Positions 1 to 8,409 of a stretch of DNA of 32,378 nt are shown here, piece after piece; the stretch's first letter is position 1; every line of letters starts with the position of its first letter. This stretch comes from Gammaproteobacteria bacterium (GTDB lineage: Bacteria; Pseudomonadota; Gammaproteobacteria; SZUA-152). Under the pieces are notes generated by a model. It was not told the origin of the DNA, did no database searches, and worked only from the letters and a program-made list of their open reading frames with translations. Position numbers and translations under genes: made by a program. The stretch spans positions 1 through 32,378 of the forward strand of contig DRKN01000006.1 in the NCBI GenBank assembly GCA_011051755.1. Direction: 5' to 3'.

Positions 1-125
1 AAATGCCCCAATCCTGCGTTCCAGTCCTTGTTAAGGGAGGGGGCCATTAACGGCGGACTGCGCCTTGTCTTGGGGCATTTGCGGGCCTCTGATAGGTGCG
101 CTTTATACGTTACACCACACTAGGG
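1..125 (+). repeat. Hairpin-bearing dispersed repeat, copy 1
   Basis: The first 80 bases form an imperfect long hairpin. The outer arms AAATGCCCCAA (1-11) and TTGGGGCATTT (70-80) are perfectly complementary. Inside them CAGTCC (22-27) pairs with GGACTG (55-60) and GTTAA (30-34) with TTAAC (47-51). A 37-bp tail follows (89-125). The tail matches 34 of 37 bases of the reverse complement of 32268-32304 at the other end of the window, and the hairpin core (16-67) is also recognisably homologous to 32325-32376. This is therefore a dispersed structured element whose complete ends are unknown. It holds no coding sequence. The consensus core sites of an integron attC are not met. Confidence 0.7.
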
Positions 126-489
126 AAGTTCTCTCTCAATTGAACCATATTCATGATAGAGTTCTTCGTGGATTTGTGTGGAACTCCAGTACAATCTCCG
201 GAATCATGTCACCGTAATCATTCCGACCTCAGCTTTGCAATACTCGACAAGCTCGCCCACCGGATCAACGACAACCAGACACGGCGAACCAACGCCAAAA
301 GGCCCGTAAGAAACTCGTTAAAACCACTCATAGACGAACCCTGAAAACCGGCTGATAGAACGCTATTTCACCCTCTTTTCAGGCTCATTTATCGATTGAA
401 AAATACTAATCCAGGGGCAAGGCAGGAATCACGCTAGAATACCGCTATTCGTCCTTTCCCAAACAAGCCAAAATGAGAAACCACACCGC
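126..489. other. Intergenic DNA before the M16C protease, no supported gene
   Basis: About 360 bases lie between repeat copy 1 and the protease gene. A 63-codon open frame (153-344) has no recognisable family, no good ribosome binding site and no conserved neighbour, so I do not call it. A TAGAAT hexamer at 435-440 could be a -10 box for the downstream gene, but no -35 partner was found at the proper distance. A 6-codon ATG frame at 473 ends in a TGA that overlaps the protease ATG; it lacks a ribosome binding site and is probably chance. Confidence 0.5.
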
Positions 490-3414
490 ATGACCAGCCC
501 AAAGCATCACCCCGCATTCCAACATCTGCGCAGCCAGCCTATCGATTCCCTCAACCTCACGGTGGAAGAATACGAACACCGTGAAACCGGCGCCAAGCAC
601 TATCACCTGTCTTCGGACAACAGCGAAAACGTCTTTCTCGTCGCCCTGCGCACGCTACCCACGGATTCCACCGGCGTCGCCCATATCCTCGAACACACTG
701 CGTTGTGTGGCAGTGAACACTACCCGGTGCGCGATCCTTTCTTCATGATGATCCGCCGTTCGCTGAACACCTTCATGAACGCCTTCACCAGCAGCGACTG
801 GACCGCCTACCCCTTCGCCAGCCAGAACCGCAAGGATTTTTTCAACCTCATGGACGTGTATCTCGACGCGGTGTTCTTCTCCACCCTGCACGCACTGGAT
901 TTCGCCCAGGAAGGCCACCGGCTGGAATTCGCCGAGGCCGACAATCCCGACACGGAGCTGCAATTCAAGGGCGTGGTGTTCAATGAAATGAAAGGCGCCA
1001 TGAGTTCTCCGGTCAGCACCCTGTGGCAGACCCTGACCAAATATCTGTTCCCCACCACCACCTATCACCACAACAGTGGCGGCGAACCCCAGGAAATTCC
1101 CGACCTCAGCTATGCGGCACTGAAGGCCTTCTACCGTACCCACTACCATCCGTCGAATGCCATTTTGATGACCTCGGGTAATATTCCCGCCGCAGAGCAT
1201 CAGCAACGCTTCGAAGAACGCGCCCTGAGCCGCTTTCAGCGCGCCGACAAGCGCATCATCGTCACTGACGAAAAACGCTACTACGCCCCCATCGCCGTTG
1301 AAGAATCCTATGCCCTGGAAGAAGCCGGGATGGATGGCGACAAGACCCACATCGTGCTCGGCTGGTTATTGGGCCACAGCACCGATCTGCAAGCCGGGCT
1401 GCGCGCCGAACTGTTGTCCGGCGTCTTGCTGGATGACGGCGCCGCGCCTCTGCGCCGCGCCCTGGAAACCACCGACCTGGGCACCGCCCCCTCACCCCTG
1501 TGCGGACTGGAGAACAGTAACCGCGAGATGAGTTTCATGGCCGGGCTGGAAGGCAGCCGCCCCGAACACGCGACCGCCGTGGAACAACTGATCCTGGATA
1601 CGCTCAGCGATGTGGCCAAAAACGGCGTGCCACAGGAACGCGTCGAATCCGCCCTGCACCAGCTCGAACTGGCCCAGCGCGAGGTCGGTGGCGGTCATTA
1701 TCCCTACGGCCTGCAGTTGATCCTCGACGCCCTGCCCTCCGCCATCCACTACGGTGACCCGGTGGCCTCACTGGATCTGGACGAGGCCATCGAACAGCTG
1801 CGTGAAGACATCCGCGACACGGATTTCATCCCCGCCCTGATCCGCGAATGGTTCCTCGACAACCCGCACCGGGTGCGCTTGACCCTAAAACCGGACACCG
1901 AACTGGCCGCGCGCCGTGACGCCGACGAACGCGCCCGCCTGGCGCGCATCAAGGCCGGTCTGAGCGCGGCGGAAAAACAACACATCGTCACCCGGGCCCA
2001 ACAGCTCGCCGAACGACAGAGGCAGGAAGACGATGCTGACATCCTGCCCAAGGTCGGACTGGAAGACGTACCGGCCGAGATGCCCATCGCCGGGGGCAGA
2101 ACCGATACCATCAACGACATCCCCTGCAGCCTCTTCGAACAGGGCACCAACGGTCTGATCTACCAGCAGGTGGTCGTCAACCTGCCGCCGCTCGATGATG
2201 AACTGCTGGCGGTACTGCCCTACTACACCCACTGCCTCACCGAGCTGGGCTGCGGCCAGCGCGATTACCTCGACACCCAGGCCTGGCAGACCCGGGTCAG
2301 CGGTGGCCTGTCCGCCTACAGCAGCGTGCGCGGGAAGATCGATGACGTGCAGAGCGTGTCCGGCTACCTGATCCTCTCGGGCAAGGCCCTGTCGCGTAAT
2401 CACCGTGAATTTGCCGAGCTACTGCGCGCCTCCTTCAATGAAGTACGCTTCGACGAACTGCCACGCATCCGCGAACTGATGGCGCAGCTGCGCGCCGGTC
2501 GTGAACAGGGCGTCACCGGACGCGGCCACAGCCTCGCCATGCAGGCCGCCAGTAGTGGCATGAGTCCCGCCGCCGCACTGAGCCATCGGCAGTCCGGGCT
2601 GCTCGGCATACAGACGCTGAAATCCGTGGATGACGGCCTCGATGAAACGAAAAATCTCGCCGCACTGGCGGAAAAACTGCACCGACTACACCAACAAGTC
2701 GTGGCCTCTGAGCGGCAATTCCTGCTGATTGGTGAATCACAAAGCCTGACCCAGCTGAAACAAGATACCGCCGAGCAATGGCCTGCGGCGCCCACACAGG
2801 ACACCACACCCTTCGGCCTGCCCAAGGTAAAGGAGACGGTGCGCGCCCTGTGGACCACCAGTACCTCCGTCAACTTTTGCGCCAAGGCCTACCCCACGGT
2901 ACCGGTGGAACACCCGGATGCCGCGCCACTGACGGTACTGGCGGGCTTCCTGCGCAACGGCTTCCTGCACCGCACCATCCGCGAGCAGGGTGGCGCCTAT
3001 GGCGGTGGCGCCAGCCAGGATTGCAGCACGGCCAGCTTCCGTTTCTATTCCTATCGCGACCCGCGTCTGGAGGAAACGCTGCAAGATTTCGACCATGCCA
3101 TCGACTGGTTGCTCAACGAGGAACACGAACCCCGCCAGTTGGAAGAGGCCATCCTCGGCGTCATCGGCCAACTGGACAAACCCAGCTCACCGGCCGGCGA
3201 AGCCAAGGACGCCTTCCACAACCAGCTGCACGGCCGCACACCGGCACAGCGCCAGCGGTATCGCCAACACCTGCTGACAGTCACCCTGGAGGATCTGCAA
3301 CGTGTCGGAAAAACCTACTTGCGTGCAGAAAACGCCAGCATTGCGGTCATTAGCAATCCAGGCGCGGAGGAGAAGACTGCCCGCTCACTGGGTCTCGACA
3401 TCCACGCGCTGTAA
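490..3414 (+). CDS. M16C zinc metallopeptidase (presequence protease / insulinase-like)
   Basis: 974 residues, the usual length for the PreP/Cym1 branch of insulinase-type (pitrilysin-superfamily) peptidases, which degrade short unfolded peptides inside a closed chamber. The inverted zinc motif HILEH is at residues 65-69 (two His ligands and the catalytic Glu), and the third ligand is the Glu of NEMKG near residue 166. The second half of the protein is the catalytically inactive homologous repeat. Near its end is the substrate-binding REQGGAYGGGA segment (about residues 830-840), typical of the family. No signal peptide is visible, so a cytoplasmic role in peptide turnover is likely; the exact substrate is unknown. 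The ATG lacks a clear ribosome binding site, but the N-terminus (FQHLRSQ...LNLTVEEYEH) looks like family starts. It is monocistronic and converges with the ATPase gene that follows. Confidence 0.9.
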   Translation: MTSPKHHPAFQHLRSQPIDSLNLTVEEYEHRETGAKHYHLSSDNSENVFLVALRTLPTDSTGVAHILEHTALCGSEHYPVRDPFFMMIRRSLNTFMNAFTSSDWTAYPFASQNRKDFFNLMDVYLDAVFFSTLHALDFAQEGHRLEFAEADNPDTELQFKGVVFNEMKGAMSSPVSTLWQTLTKYLFPTTTYHHNSGGEPQEIPDLSYAALKAFYRTHYHPSNAILMTSGNIPAAEHQQRFEERALSRFQRADKRIIVTDEKRYYAPIAVEESYALEEAGMDGDKTHIVLGWLLGHSTDLQAGLRAELLSGVLLDDGAAPLRRALETTDLGTAPSPLCGLENSNREMSFMAGLEGSRPEHATAVEQLILDTLSDVAKNGVPQERVESALHQLELAQREVGGGHYPYGLQLILDALPSAIHYGDPVASLDLDEAIEQLREDIRDTDFIPALIREWFLDNPHRVRLTLKPDTELAARRDADERARLARIKAGLSAAEKQHIVTRAQQLAERQRQEDDADILPKVGLEDVPAEMPIAGGRTDTINDIPCSLFEQGTNGLIYQQVVVNLPPLDDELLAVLPYYTHCLTELGCGQRDYLDTQAWQTRVSGGLSAYSSVRGKIDDVQSVSGYLILSGKALSRNHREFAELLRASFNEVRFDELPRIRELMAQLRAGREQGVTGRGHSLAMQAASSGMSPAAALSHRQSGLLGIQTLKSVDDGLDETKNLAALAEKLHRLHQQVVASERQFLLIGESQSLTQLKQDTAEQWPAAPTQDTTPFGLPKVKETVRALWTTSTSVNFCAKAYPTVPVEHPDAAPLTVLAGFLRNGFLHRTIREQGGAYGGGASQDCSTASFRFYSYRDPRLEETLQDFDHAIDWLLNEEHEPRQLEEAILGVIGQLDKPSSPAGEAKDAFHNQLHGRTPAQRQRYRQHLLTVTLEDLQRVGKTYLRAENASIAVISNPGAEEKTARSLGLDIHAL

Positions 3415-3650
3415 ACCAGCGGATATAAAAAACACCCACGACTCGGCACCACAGAGGCGCAGAAAATACAGAGAATACATCGAAGGAATAAACAGCGAGG
3501 GAAGGATCAGGCTGGTGTCGCAAGAGGGACATCCAACTCCTCGGTGGACTGCGTATCCCTGTGGTGGATCGGATAATGACGAACGCCCTTCGATACGAAG
3601 ACCAACGGGCGTTTCGCGTATCCGTTCGTATTGAAGAAAGCGACCTCGAA
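3415..3650. other. Convergent intergenic spacer with a degenerate dispersed repeat and a hairpin
   Basis: At 3449-3463 is the string CCACAGAGGCGCAGA, whose last 14 bases recur at 13845-13858 in the repeat cluster between tmk and mltG. It appears to be a degenerate copy of a dispersed GCACAGAG-type repeat. Near 3580-3616 the arms AACGCCC and GGGCGTT form a hairpin that could end transcription of the leftward ATPase gene. It has no T-run, so this is tentative. Confidence 0.4.
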
Positions 3651-6600
3651 CTACTCCACAAACGCAAAATGGACAATGCGCGCCAACCCCTTGCGCGGCT
3701 CGACCTGTACCTGCAAGGTACCCCGATAGACATCGACAGCGCCGTGTTTTTCAGCCTGTACCTCGACCACATAGTCGCTCTCGCCGCGCGCGACGCCATC
3801 TTCCAAAACCCAGCGCAGATTCTGTAATTCCATACGCCGCGCCACGGTGCTGTCGAACAGGCTCTGATAATCCTTGCGAATACCCGCAACCATGGAGCGG
3901 TCATTGCTGGCGGCATCACTGGAGAAAAGATCCATAAAAGCATCGATATCACCCGCCTCGTAGTAAACCACCAGCGCGCTCATCAAGGGGTTCAGGTCTG
4001 CCTCCGACAGAGGCGGATTACTGGCTGCCGGCTGGCTGCCCTCAACGGTTTTCATGTTCGAAAAATACAAACGGGAAATCTGTAACCCGGCGTCCCCTTT
4101 CGTCACCTGCAGCGTCACCTTGCCCGACGTCAAAATGGGAGCCTCGGCATCCGCAGGCAAGATCGTCGCCTGGAATTCCCCGCGGCCGCGCGCAAAGGTG
4201 TCATCCCGCATCCAACTCAGGTCACTGAAAACCATATTACGCTTATCCGTCGTGGTGAAGATTTTTTCATATTCCGTGCGAATACCCTCTCCCGTGGTTT
4301 GCGTATCCGTGCGCGCCTTGCGGTAAAACAGGGACATGATTCCATTCAGGTTCCCATTTTCGTAGTGAGCGAGAAACCGATCCACCAGCTGCACCAAGTC
4401 CGTCTCGGTGATACCGCTCGCAACCGCCGCCATATTGGGTCTGGCCTCAGACATCGCGGCATTTCTCTCGCTGAGCACCTGTTCGGCGGCCGCCGCGGCA
4501 CGCGCATCAGCCTCGGCCTTTGCCCGTGCCTTGGCCTCGTTCGCTGCCTGGATCCGGGCTTCCTCTTCAGCCCTGGCCCGGGCACGCGCCTCGGCGGCAG
4601 CCCGGGCTTCAGCAGCGGCCTTCGCTTCCTCTTCCGCCTTCTTTCGCGCAGCAGCTGCCTGCCGGGCGACCTCTGCCTGCCGTGCAATCTCTTCCTTTCG
4701 CGCAGCCTCGGCGGCGGCCTGAGCACTGGCCGACAAAGCAAACGACTCATCGCCCAGCTCATTGTCCCTCACCACGGAAGAAACAGCGCCTTGCCAGGCA
4801 TCACCGGCCGTATCAGCAGACATCGCCACAGGCATGTCTTCATCCATTGCCGGATTCTGCGAAAGACCCCGCAAATTCCCCTCGTCGACACGCCCCACCG
4901 CCGGCGCCACGACAGGCGGCGGATCCTCGGGCACGACTTGATGCGCAGGCTCGGCAGGCGCCGTGCTCACCGGCGTCTTGCTGTCCCGGTCACGAATTTG
5001 TGTGACATAGAGAACCAGCAACACCACCACGAGACAGGAAACAACAACCACATGGCGAATATGCACACCGGAACTCCCATCATCGATCTCGACGAAAGCA
5101 TCCCTTTGCTCGCTGGCAGCCTGTGGCATGGAAAGATTGACGGCATCCGGCGCCTTCGGCGCCACATCCAGATCCAGATCACCAATATTATTGATGGCCT
5201 CGATATCACTCAGGGCCGGATTCTCAGTGCCATTGCTGGTTGCAGGCCTTTGCTCACCCCGGCACAAATGTTCATAGGCCGAGCCAATCCGGCTGACACC
5301 GCTATCGACGACGCCGGCATTGTCGTGACGCAGGAGGCGCATCAACAGGCCGTAATTGATTTCAATTTCAGTCAGCGAGGCGCCCTGCTGCAGACCCAGC
5401 ACACGGTAATCATCGCTACCCGGGACAAACATCACACGCCGCACAAAGAAACGCACGGCGGCACGCAGCATGGCGGGGGAAATCCCCATCACGGAAATCT
5501 GCCGCAAATCCCGTAATACCTCATCGTCGGAAACGGCCAACTGCAAAATATTTCGCACGCCGCGGGGCAGCGGCTGGGTCGCGTCGTCCAATCCCGGGAA
5601 ACTGCGTGGAGAACGATGAAATGCCAATACCAGACGCAGGATCTTGCGTGTCGTCACTTCTTCCGTGTCGCCGGGCGCATCCGGCAATGGCGCCAACACC
5701 ACGGGTTGGCGCTTGTCCACATCCGTCCCACGACCGCCGGGAATGACCCGAAAACGATCCTGCTGGCCAGGCTTCGCCTCTTCGTCGAGTGGTTTTTCAG
5801 GTGACCCGGCCTCTGCGGCAATCTCTGTGGGCCCACCTTCGGTCTCATCGGGGTCGGCCTGCGGTACCGGCCGGGTCCAGCTATCATCGGGAACGGCACG
5901 ATCCAGTACACTGTCGTCAGGCACCGAGGCCTTACCGCCATCATCGACGGCGTGACCCGCTGCCGGTTCCATCAGTGACTGCTCGGCACTGGCCAACTCA
6001 AACACATCGGGGGGCGGATCCGTGTTGGTGACATCACGCACAGTCCCGGCGGGTTGCGGCGATGCTTCTTCGGCCGCATGCCGGGCCTTTTCCCGCAAGG
6101 CCGCCGCCAGTTTTTCGCTGCTGCCGTGAAGCTCCTCGGACTCCGGGGCCTCTGTCTCAGAGGATTCTGCCGAGGTGTCCGTGACCGCCTCCTGCCCCCC
6201 TTTCTGCGGCACGGCCTGTGCGACAGACTCTTCCACATCACGGCCAACATCGAACGAATCATCGTGCAACAGGCTTTCCGCCGGCCTTTCGACGGACGGT
6301 GGCCGGCCAGAAACCTCCTGACCCAGTTCGTCGGTCACCTGATGAAGAATGGTGTTATTCACCTCATGCTTTTCTTCCAGGAAACTGAACAACAGTACCC
6401 GGTCGCAGAGCATGTTGATGCGGCGGGGGACGCCCTCAGAATATTTGTAGATACTCTCGAAGGCCTGTTCGGTAAAGCTGGGATCATTCTGCCAGCCAAC
6501 CTGCCTGAGGCGGCTCTCGACATAGCTGCGGCATTCATCGGGGGCAAGGGCGCTGAGATGGTAGTTGGCGATCACCCGCTGGCGCAACTGTTCAAGATCC

Positions 6601-7121
6601 GGATGTTCCAGCTTCTGGCGAAACTGGGGCTGGCCCAACAGGAAGGTTTGCAGCAGCGCCTTGTCGCCCACTTGCAGATTGGACAGCATGCGCAGCTCTT
6701 CCAGAGAGCGGGCGGGCAGATTCTGTGCCTCGTCAACCACCAACAGGGCCCGTTTGCGCTCCCGCGCACGGGCCAACAGGAAGGCCTCCAGGGTCTTCAG
6801 CAGGGCGGCCTTGTCCATGCCTTCATAGCGCAGGCCGAAGGATGCGGAGACCATGCGCAGCATTTCGTCCGCTTCCAGCTGGGTGGTGGTGAGATGCGCG
6901 ACGACCAGATGCTGCTGATCCATTTCTTTCAGCAGTATCTGCGCCAGGGTGGTCTTGCCGGTACCAGGATCGCCGGTAATCACCACAAAGCCTTCGCCCT
7001 GGCTGAGCCCATAGCGTAAATAGGCCAAGGCCCGCCTGTGGCCCCGACTGGGGTAAAAAAAGCCCGAATCGGGACTCAGGCGGAAAGGCTTGGCGCGCAG
7101 TTTATAGAATGACTCATACAA
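3651..7121 (-). CDS. ExeA/exosortase-locus type ATPase fused to J-like, TM, TolA-like helix and two NTF2-like domains
   Basis: 1156 residues from a TTG start at 7121. That start is chosen because AAGGAA (7129-7134) lies 7 bases upstream and the protein then begins LYESFYKLRAKPFRLSPD, the usual start of ExeA/GspA-like and XrtA-locus ATPases. The longer GTG frame from 7208 adds 29 atypical residues and has no ribosome binding site. Domains: AAA ATPase, about 1-265 (Walker A GDPGTGKTT near 50-58, Walker B LLVVDEAQ near 126-133, then SNLQVGDKALLQ and GVPRRIN); an acidic, Pro-rich linker to about 490; a J-domain-like stretch, about 568-622 (YRVLGL...GSAYEHL) in which HPD is replaced by HDN; one membrane segment, about 690-709; an Ala/Lys/Glu/Arg-rich helix, about 800-890, resembling the TolA stalk; and two tandem NTF2/SnoaL-like domains, about 907-1022 and 1036-1156, sharing GIRTEYEKIF/GIRKDYQSLF. 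The inferred topology is a cytoplasmic ATPase with a periplasmic C-terminus, by analogy with ExeA. No exosortase, pilus or type II secretion genes are adjacent. The function is unknown. Confidence 0.8.
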   Translation of the reverse strand: MYESFYKLRAKPFRLSPDSGFFYPSRGHRRALAYLRYGLSQGEGFVVITGDPGTGKTTLAQILLKEMDQQHLVVAHLTTTQLEADEMLRMVSASFGLRYEGMDKAALLKTLEAFLLARARERKRALLVVDEAQNLPARSLEELRMLSNLQVGDKALLQTFLLGQPQFRQKLEHPDLEQLRQRVIANYHLSALAPDECRSYVESRLRQVGWQNDPSFTEQAFESIYKYSEGVPRRINMLCDRVLLFSFLEEKHEVNNTILHQVTDELGQEVSGRPPSVERPAESLLHDDSFDVGRDVEESVAQAVPQKGGQEAVTDTSAESSETEAPESEELHGSSEKLAAALREKARHAAEEASPQPAGTVRDVTNTDPPPDVFELASAEQSLMEPAAGHAVDDGGKASVPDDSVLDRAVPDDSWTRPVPQADPDETEGGPTEIAAEAGSPEKPLDEEAKPGQQDRFRVIPGGRGTDVDKRQPVVLAPLPDAPGDTEEVTTRKILRLVLAFHRSPRSFPGLDDATQPLPRGVRNILQLAVSDDEVLRDLRQISVMGISPAMLRAAVRFFVRRVMFVPGSDDYRVLGLQQGASLTEIEINYGLLMRLLRHDNAGVVDSGVSRIGSAYEHLCRGEQRPATSNGTENPALSDIEAINNIGDLDLDVAPKAPDAVNLSMPQAASEQRDAFVEIDDGSSGVHIRHVVVVSCLVVVLLVLYVTQIRDRDSKTPVSTAPAEPAHQVVPEDPPPVVAPAVGRVDEGNLRGLSQNPAMDEDMPVAMSADTAGDAWQGAVSSVVRDNELGDESFALSASAQAAAEAARKEEIARQAEVARQAAAARKKAEEEAKAAAEARAAAEARARARAEEEARIQAANEAKARAKAEADARAAAAAEQVLSERNAAMSEARPNMAAVASGITETDLVQLVDRFLAHYENGNLNGIMSLFYRKARTDTQTTGEGIRTEYEKIFTTTDKRNMVFSDLSWMRDDTFARGRGEFQATILPADAEAPILTSGKVTLQVTKGDAGLQISRLYFSNMKTVEGSQPAASNPPLSEADLNPLMSALVVYYEAGDIDAFMDLFSSDAASNDRSMVAGIRKDYQSLFDSTVARRMELQNLRWVLEDGVARGESDYVVEVQAEKHGAVDVYRGTLQVQVEPRKGLARIVHFAFVE

Positions 7122-7128
7122 TGTGAAA

Positions 7129-7134
7129 TTCCTT
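7129..7134 (-). promoter_or_regulatory. Ribosome binding site deciding the TTG start of the fusion ATPase
   Basis: On the minus strand AAGGAA stands 7 bases before a TTG (7119-7121). The TTG is followed by codons matching the conserved family N-terminus. The alternative upstream GTG (7208) has no such sequence. Together these support initiation at the TTG. Confidence 0.6.
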
Positions 7135-7240
7135 TCATCGACTCTACCGTTGAATTTCCACGTTAGCGGACGGAGATCACGGATCTTCAGTTCACCCGGA
7201 GCAGGCACAGGAACTCGGATCCTGAGGACTGAACCTCATA

Positions 7241-7249
7241 ATTTTACCA
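7241..7249 (-). promoter_or_regulatory. Possible extended -10 promoter of the fusion ATPase gene
   Basis: On the minus strand TGGTAAAAT fits an extended -10 element (TG-N-TAAAAT), about 115 bases before the proposed TTG start. No good -35 hexamer is present 17 bases upstream. Tentative. Confidence 0.3.
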
Positions 7250-7333
7250 GCTACCACAACTTTTTAAAGGAAATACTTCAGCTGTAACCTGATATTTACG
7301 CGGGAAAATTACCTTTATTGTCCAACAGCCGGT

Positions 7334-7363
7334 TTGACGTTGGAAGCGGAGGCCCACTAGACT
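7334..7363 (+). promoter_or_regulatory. Sigma-70-like promoter for galE
   Basis: TTGACG (7334-7339) and TAGACT (7358-7363) are separated by 18 bases and lie about 35 bases before the galE ATG. The match is moderate: 5 of 6 for the -35 and 4 of 6 for the -10. Confidence 0.45.
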
Positions 7364-7397
7364 GCGCATTGCAACGATAACTCAGAGAACCCATGCC

Positions 7398-8402
7398 ATG
7401 AAAAAAAAGAAGGCCGTGCTCGTCACCGGCGGCGCCGGCTATATCGGCAGCCACGTGGTCAAACAACTGGGCGAGGCCGGAGAACGGGTCGTCATCCTCG
7501 ACAACCTCTCTACGGGCTTTAAAGATTCCGTCCTGCACGGCGAGCTGGTGATCGGTGACACCGGCGACCAGGCCCTGATCAGCCAGTTGTTGCACGATTA
7601 TGACATCGGCTCGGTACTGCACTTCGCGGCCCACACCATCGTCCCCGAATCCGTCTCTAACCCACTGAAATACTACGGAAACAACACCTGCAACTCGCGC
7701 AACCTGCTGGCCTGCTGCGAACAGGCCGGCGTCGATCACGTCATTTTTTCCTCGACTGCCGCGGTCTACGGCATCCCCGAGACCGACAGTGCCCGCGAGG
7801 ACACGCCCACCGCACCCATCAACGCCTACGGCACATCGAAGCTGATGACCGAATGGATGCTGCGTGACCTCTCCCAGGCCTCCAGCCTCCGCCATGTGGC
7901 GCTACGCTACTTCAACGTCGCCGGCTCCGATCCGCAGACGCGTATTGGCCAATCCACCCGCAAAGCCACCCTGCTGATCAAGGTGGCCTGTGAGACCGCC
8001 GTCGGTAAACGTGACAGGATCTGCATCTTCGGCACCGACTATCCGACCCCGGACGGCACCGGCATCCGCGACTACATCCACGTCGAGGATCTTGCCAGCG
8101 CCCACCTCAAGGCCCTCGACTACCTGCGCAGGGGCGGTGAGTCCACTACCCTGAACTGCGGCTACGGCCATGGCTACAGCGTGCGTGAGGTGCTGGATGC
8201 CGTGCAACGCGTCAATGGAGAACCGCTGAATATCGTCGAAGAACCACGCCGTGCCGGTGATCCGCCGCTGCTGGTGGCCGGCGTCGAGCGCATCCATGAA
8301 ACCCTGGACTGGACACCGCAGTACGACAACCTCGACGTCATCGTCAAGACCTCCCTGGACTGGGAGCGTAAATTGCTTGAACTTGAAAAAACCGACGTCT
8401 GA
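7398..8402 (+). CDS. galE: UDP-glucose 4-epimerase
   Basis: 334 residues, the normal size for GalE, an extended short-chain dehydrogenase that interconverts UDP-glucose and UDP-galactose for surface polysaccharide synthesis and galactose use. The NAD-binding glycine motif TGGAGYIGSH is at the N-terminus (about residues 10-19). The catalytic Ser lies in FSSTAAVYG (about 117-125), the Tyr/Lys pair in YGTSK (about 143-147), and ALRYFNVAGSDP (about 167-178) is characteristic of GalE. It stands alone, without other sugar genes beside it, so its role in a particular polysaccharide is not evident. It converges with the serine protease gene, leaving only 7 bases between the stop codons. A closely related UDP-N-acetylglucosamine epimerase cannot be fully excluded. 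Confidence 0.93.
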   Translation: MKKKKAVLVTGGAGYIGSHVVKQLGEAGERVVILDNLSTGFKDSVLHGELVIGDTGDQALISQLLHDYDIGSVLHFAAHTIVPESVSNPLKYYGNNTCNSRNLLACCEQAGVDHVIFSSTAAVYGIPETDSAREDTPTAPINAYGTSKLMTEWMLRDLSQASSLRHVALRYFNVAGSDPQTRIGQSTRKATLLIKVACETAVGKRDRICIFGTDYPTPDGTGIRDYIHVEDLASAHLKALDYLRRGGESTTLNCGYGHGYSVREVLDAVQRVNGEPLNIVEEPRRAGDPPLLVAGVERIHETLDWTPQYDNLDVIVKTSLDWERKLLELEKTDV

Positions 8403-8409
8403 GGACAGC

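Noticed and set aside
1-80. Integron attC site
   Set aside because: The long imperfect hairpin and inner CAGTCC/GGACTG recall attC sites, but the outer ends do not fit RYYYAAC/GTTRRRY, copy 2 fits no better, and no cassette genes or integrase are present.
91-125. XerCD/dif-like recombination site in the repeat tail
   Set aside because: GGTGCGC at 95-101 resembles the start of dif, but the central spacing and second arm do not match, and copy 2 lacks GGTGCGC.
153-344. 63-codon open frame
   Set aside because: There is no family resemblance, no ribosome binding site and no supporting context.
4299-5516. 405-codon open frame antisense to the fusion ATPase
   Set aside because: It is a shadow of a high-GC, Ala/Arg-rich coding region. 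Its product is a His/Arg/Pro/Gly-rich string without domains, and the opposite strand has clear motifs.
3651-7121. Full exosortase (PEP-CTERM/XrtA) locus
   Set aside because: Only the ATPase resembles that system. No exosortase, PEP-CTERM protein or glycosyltransferase genes are adjacent.
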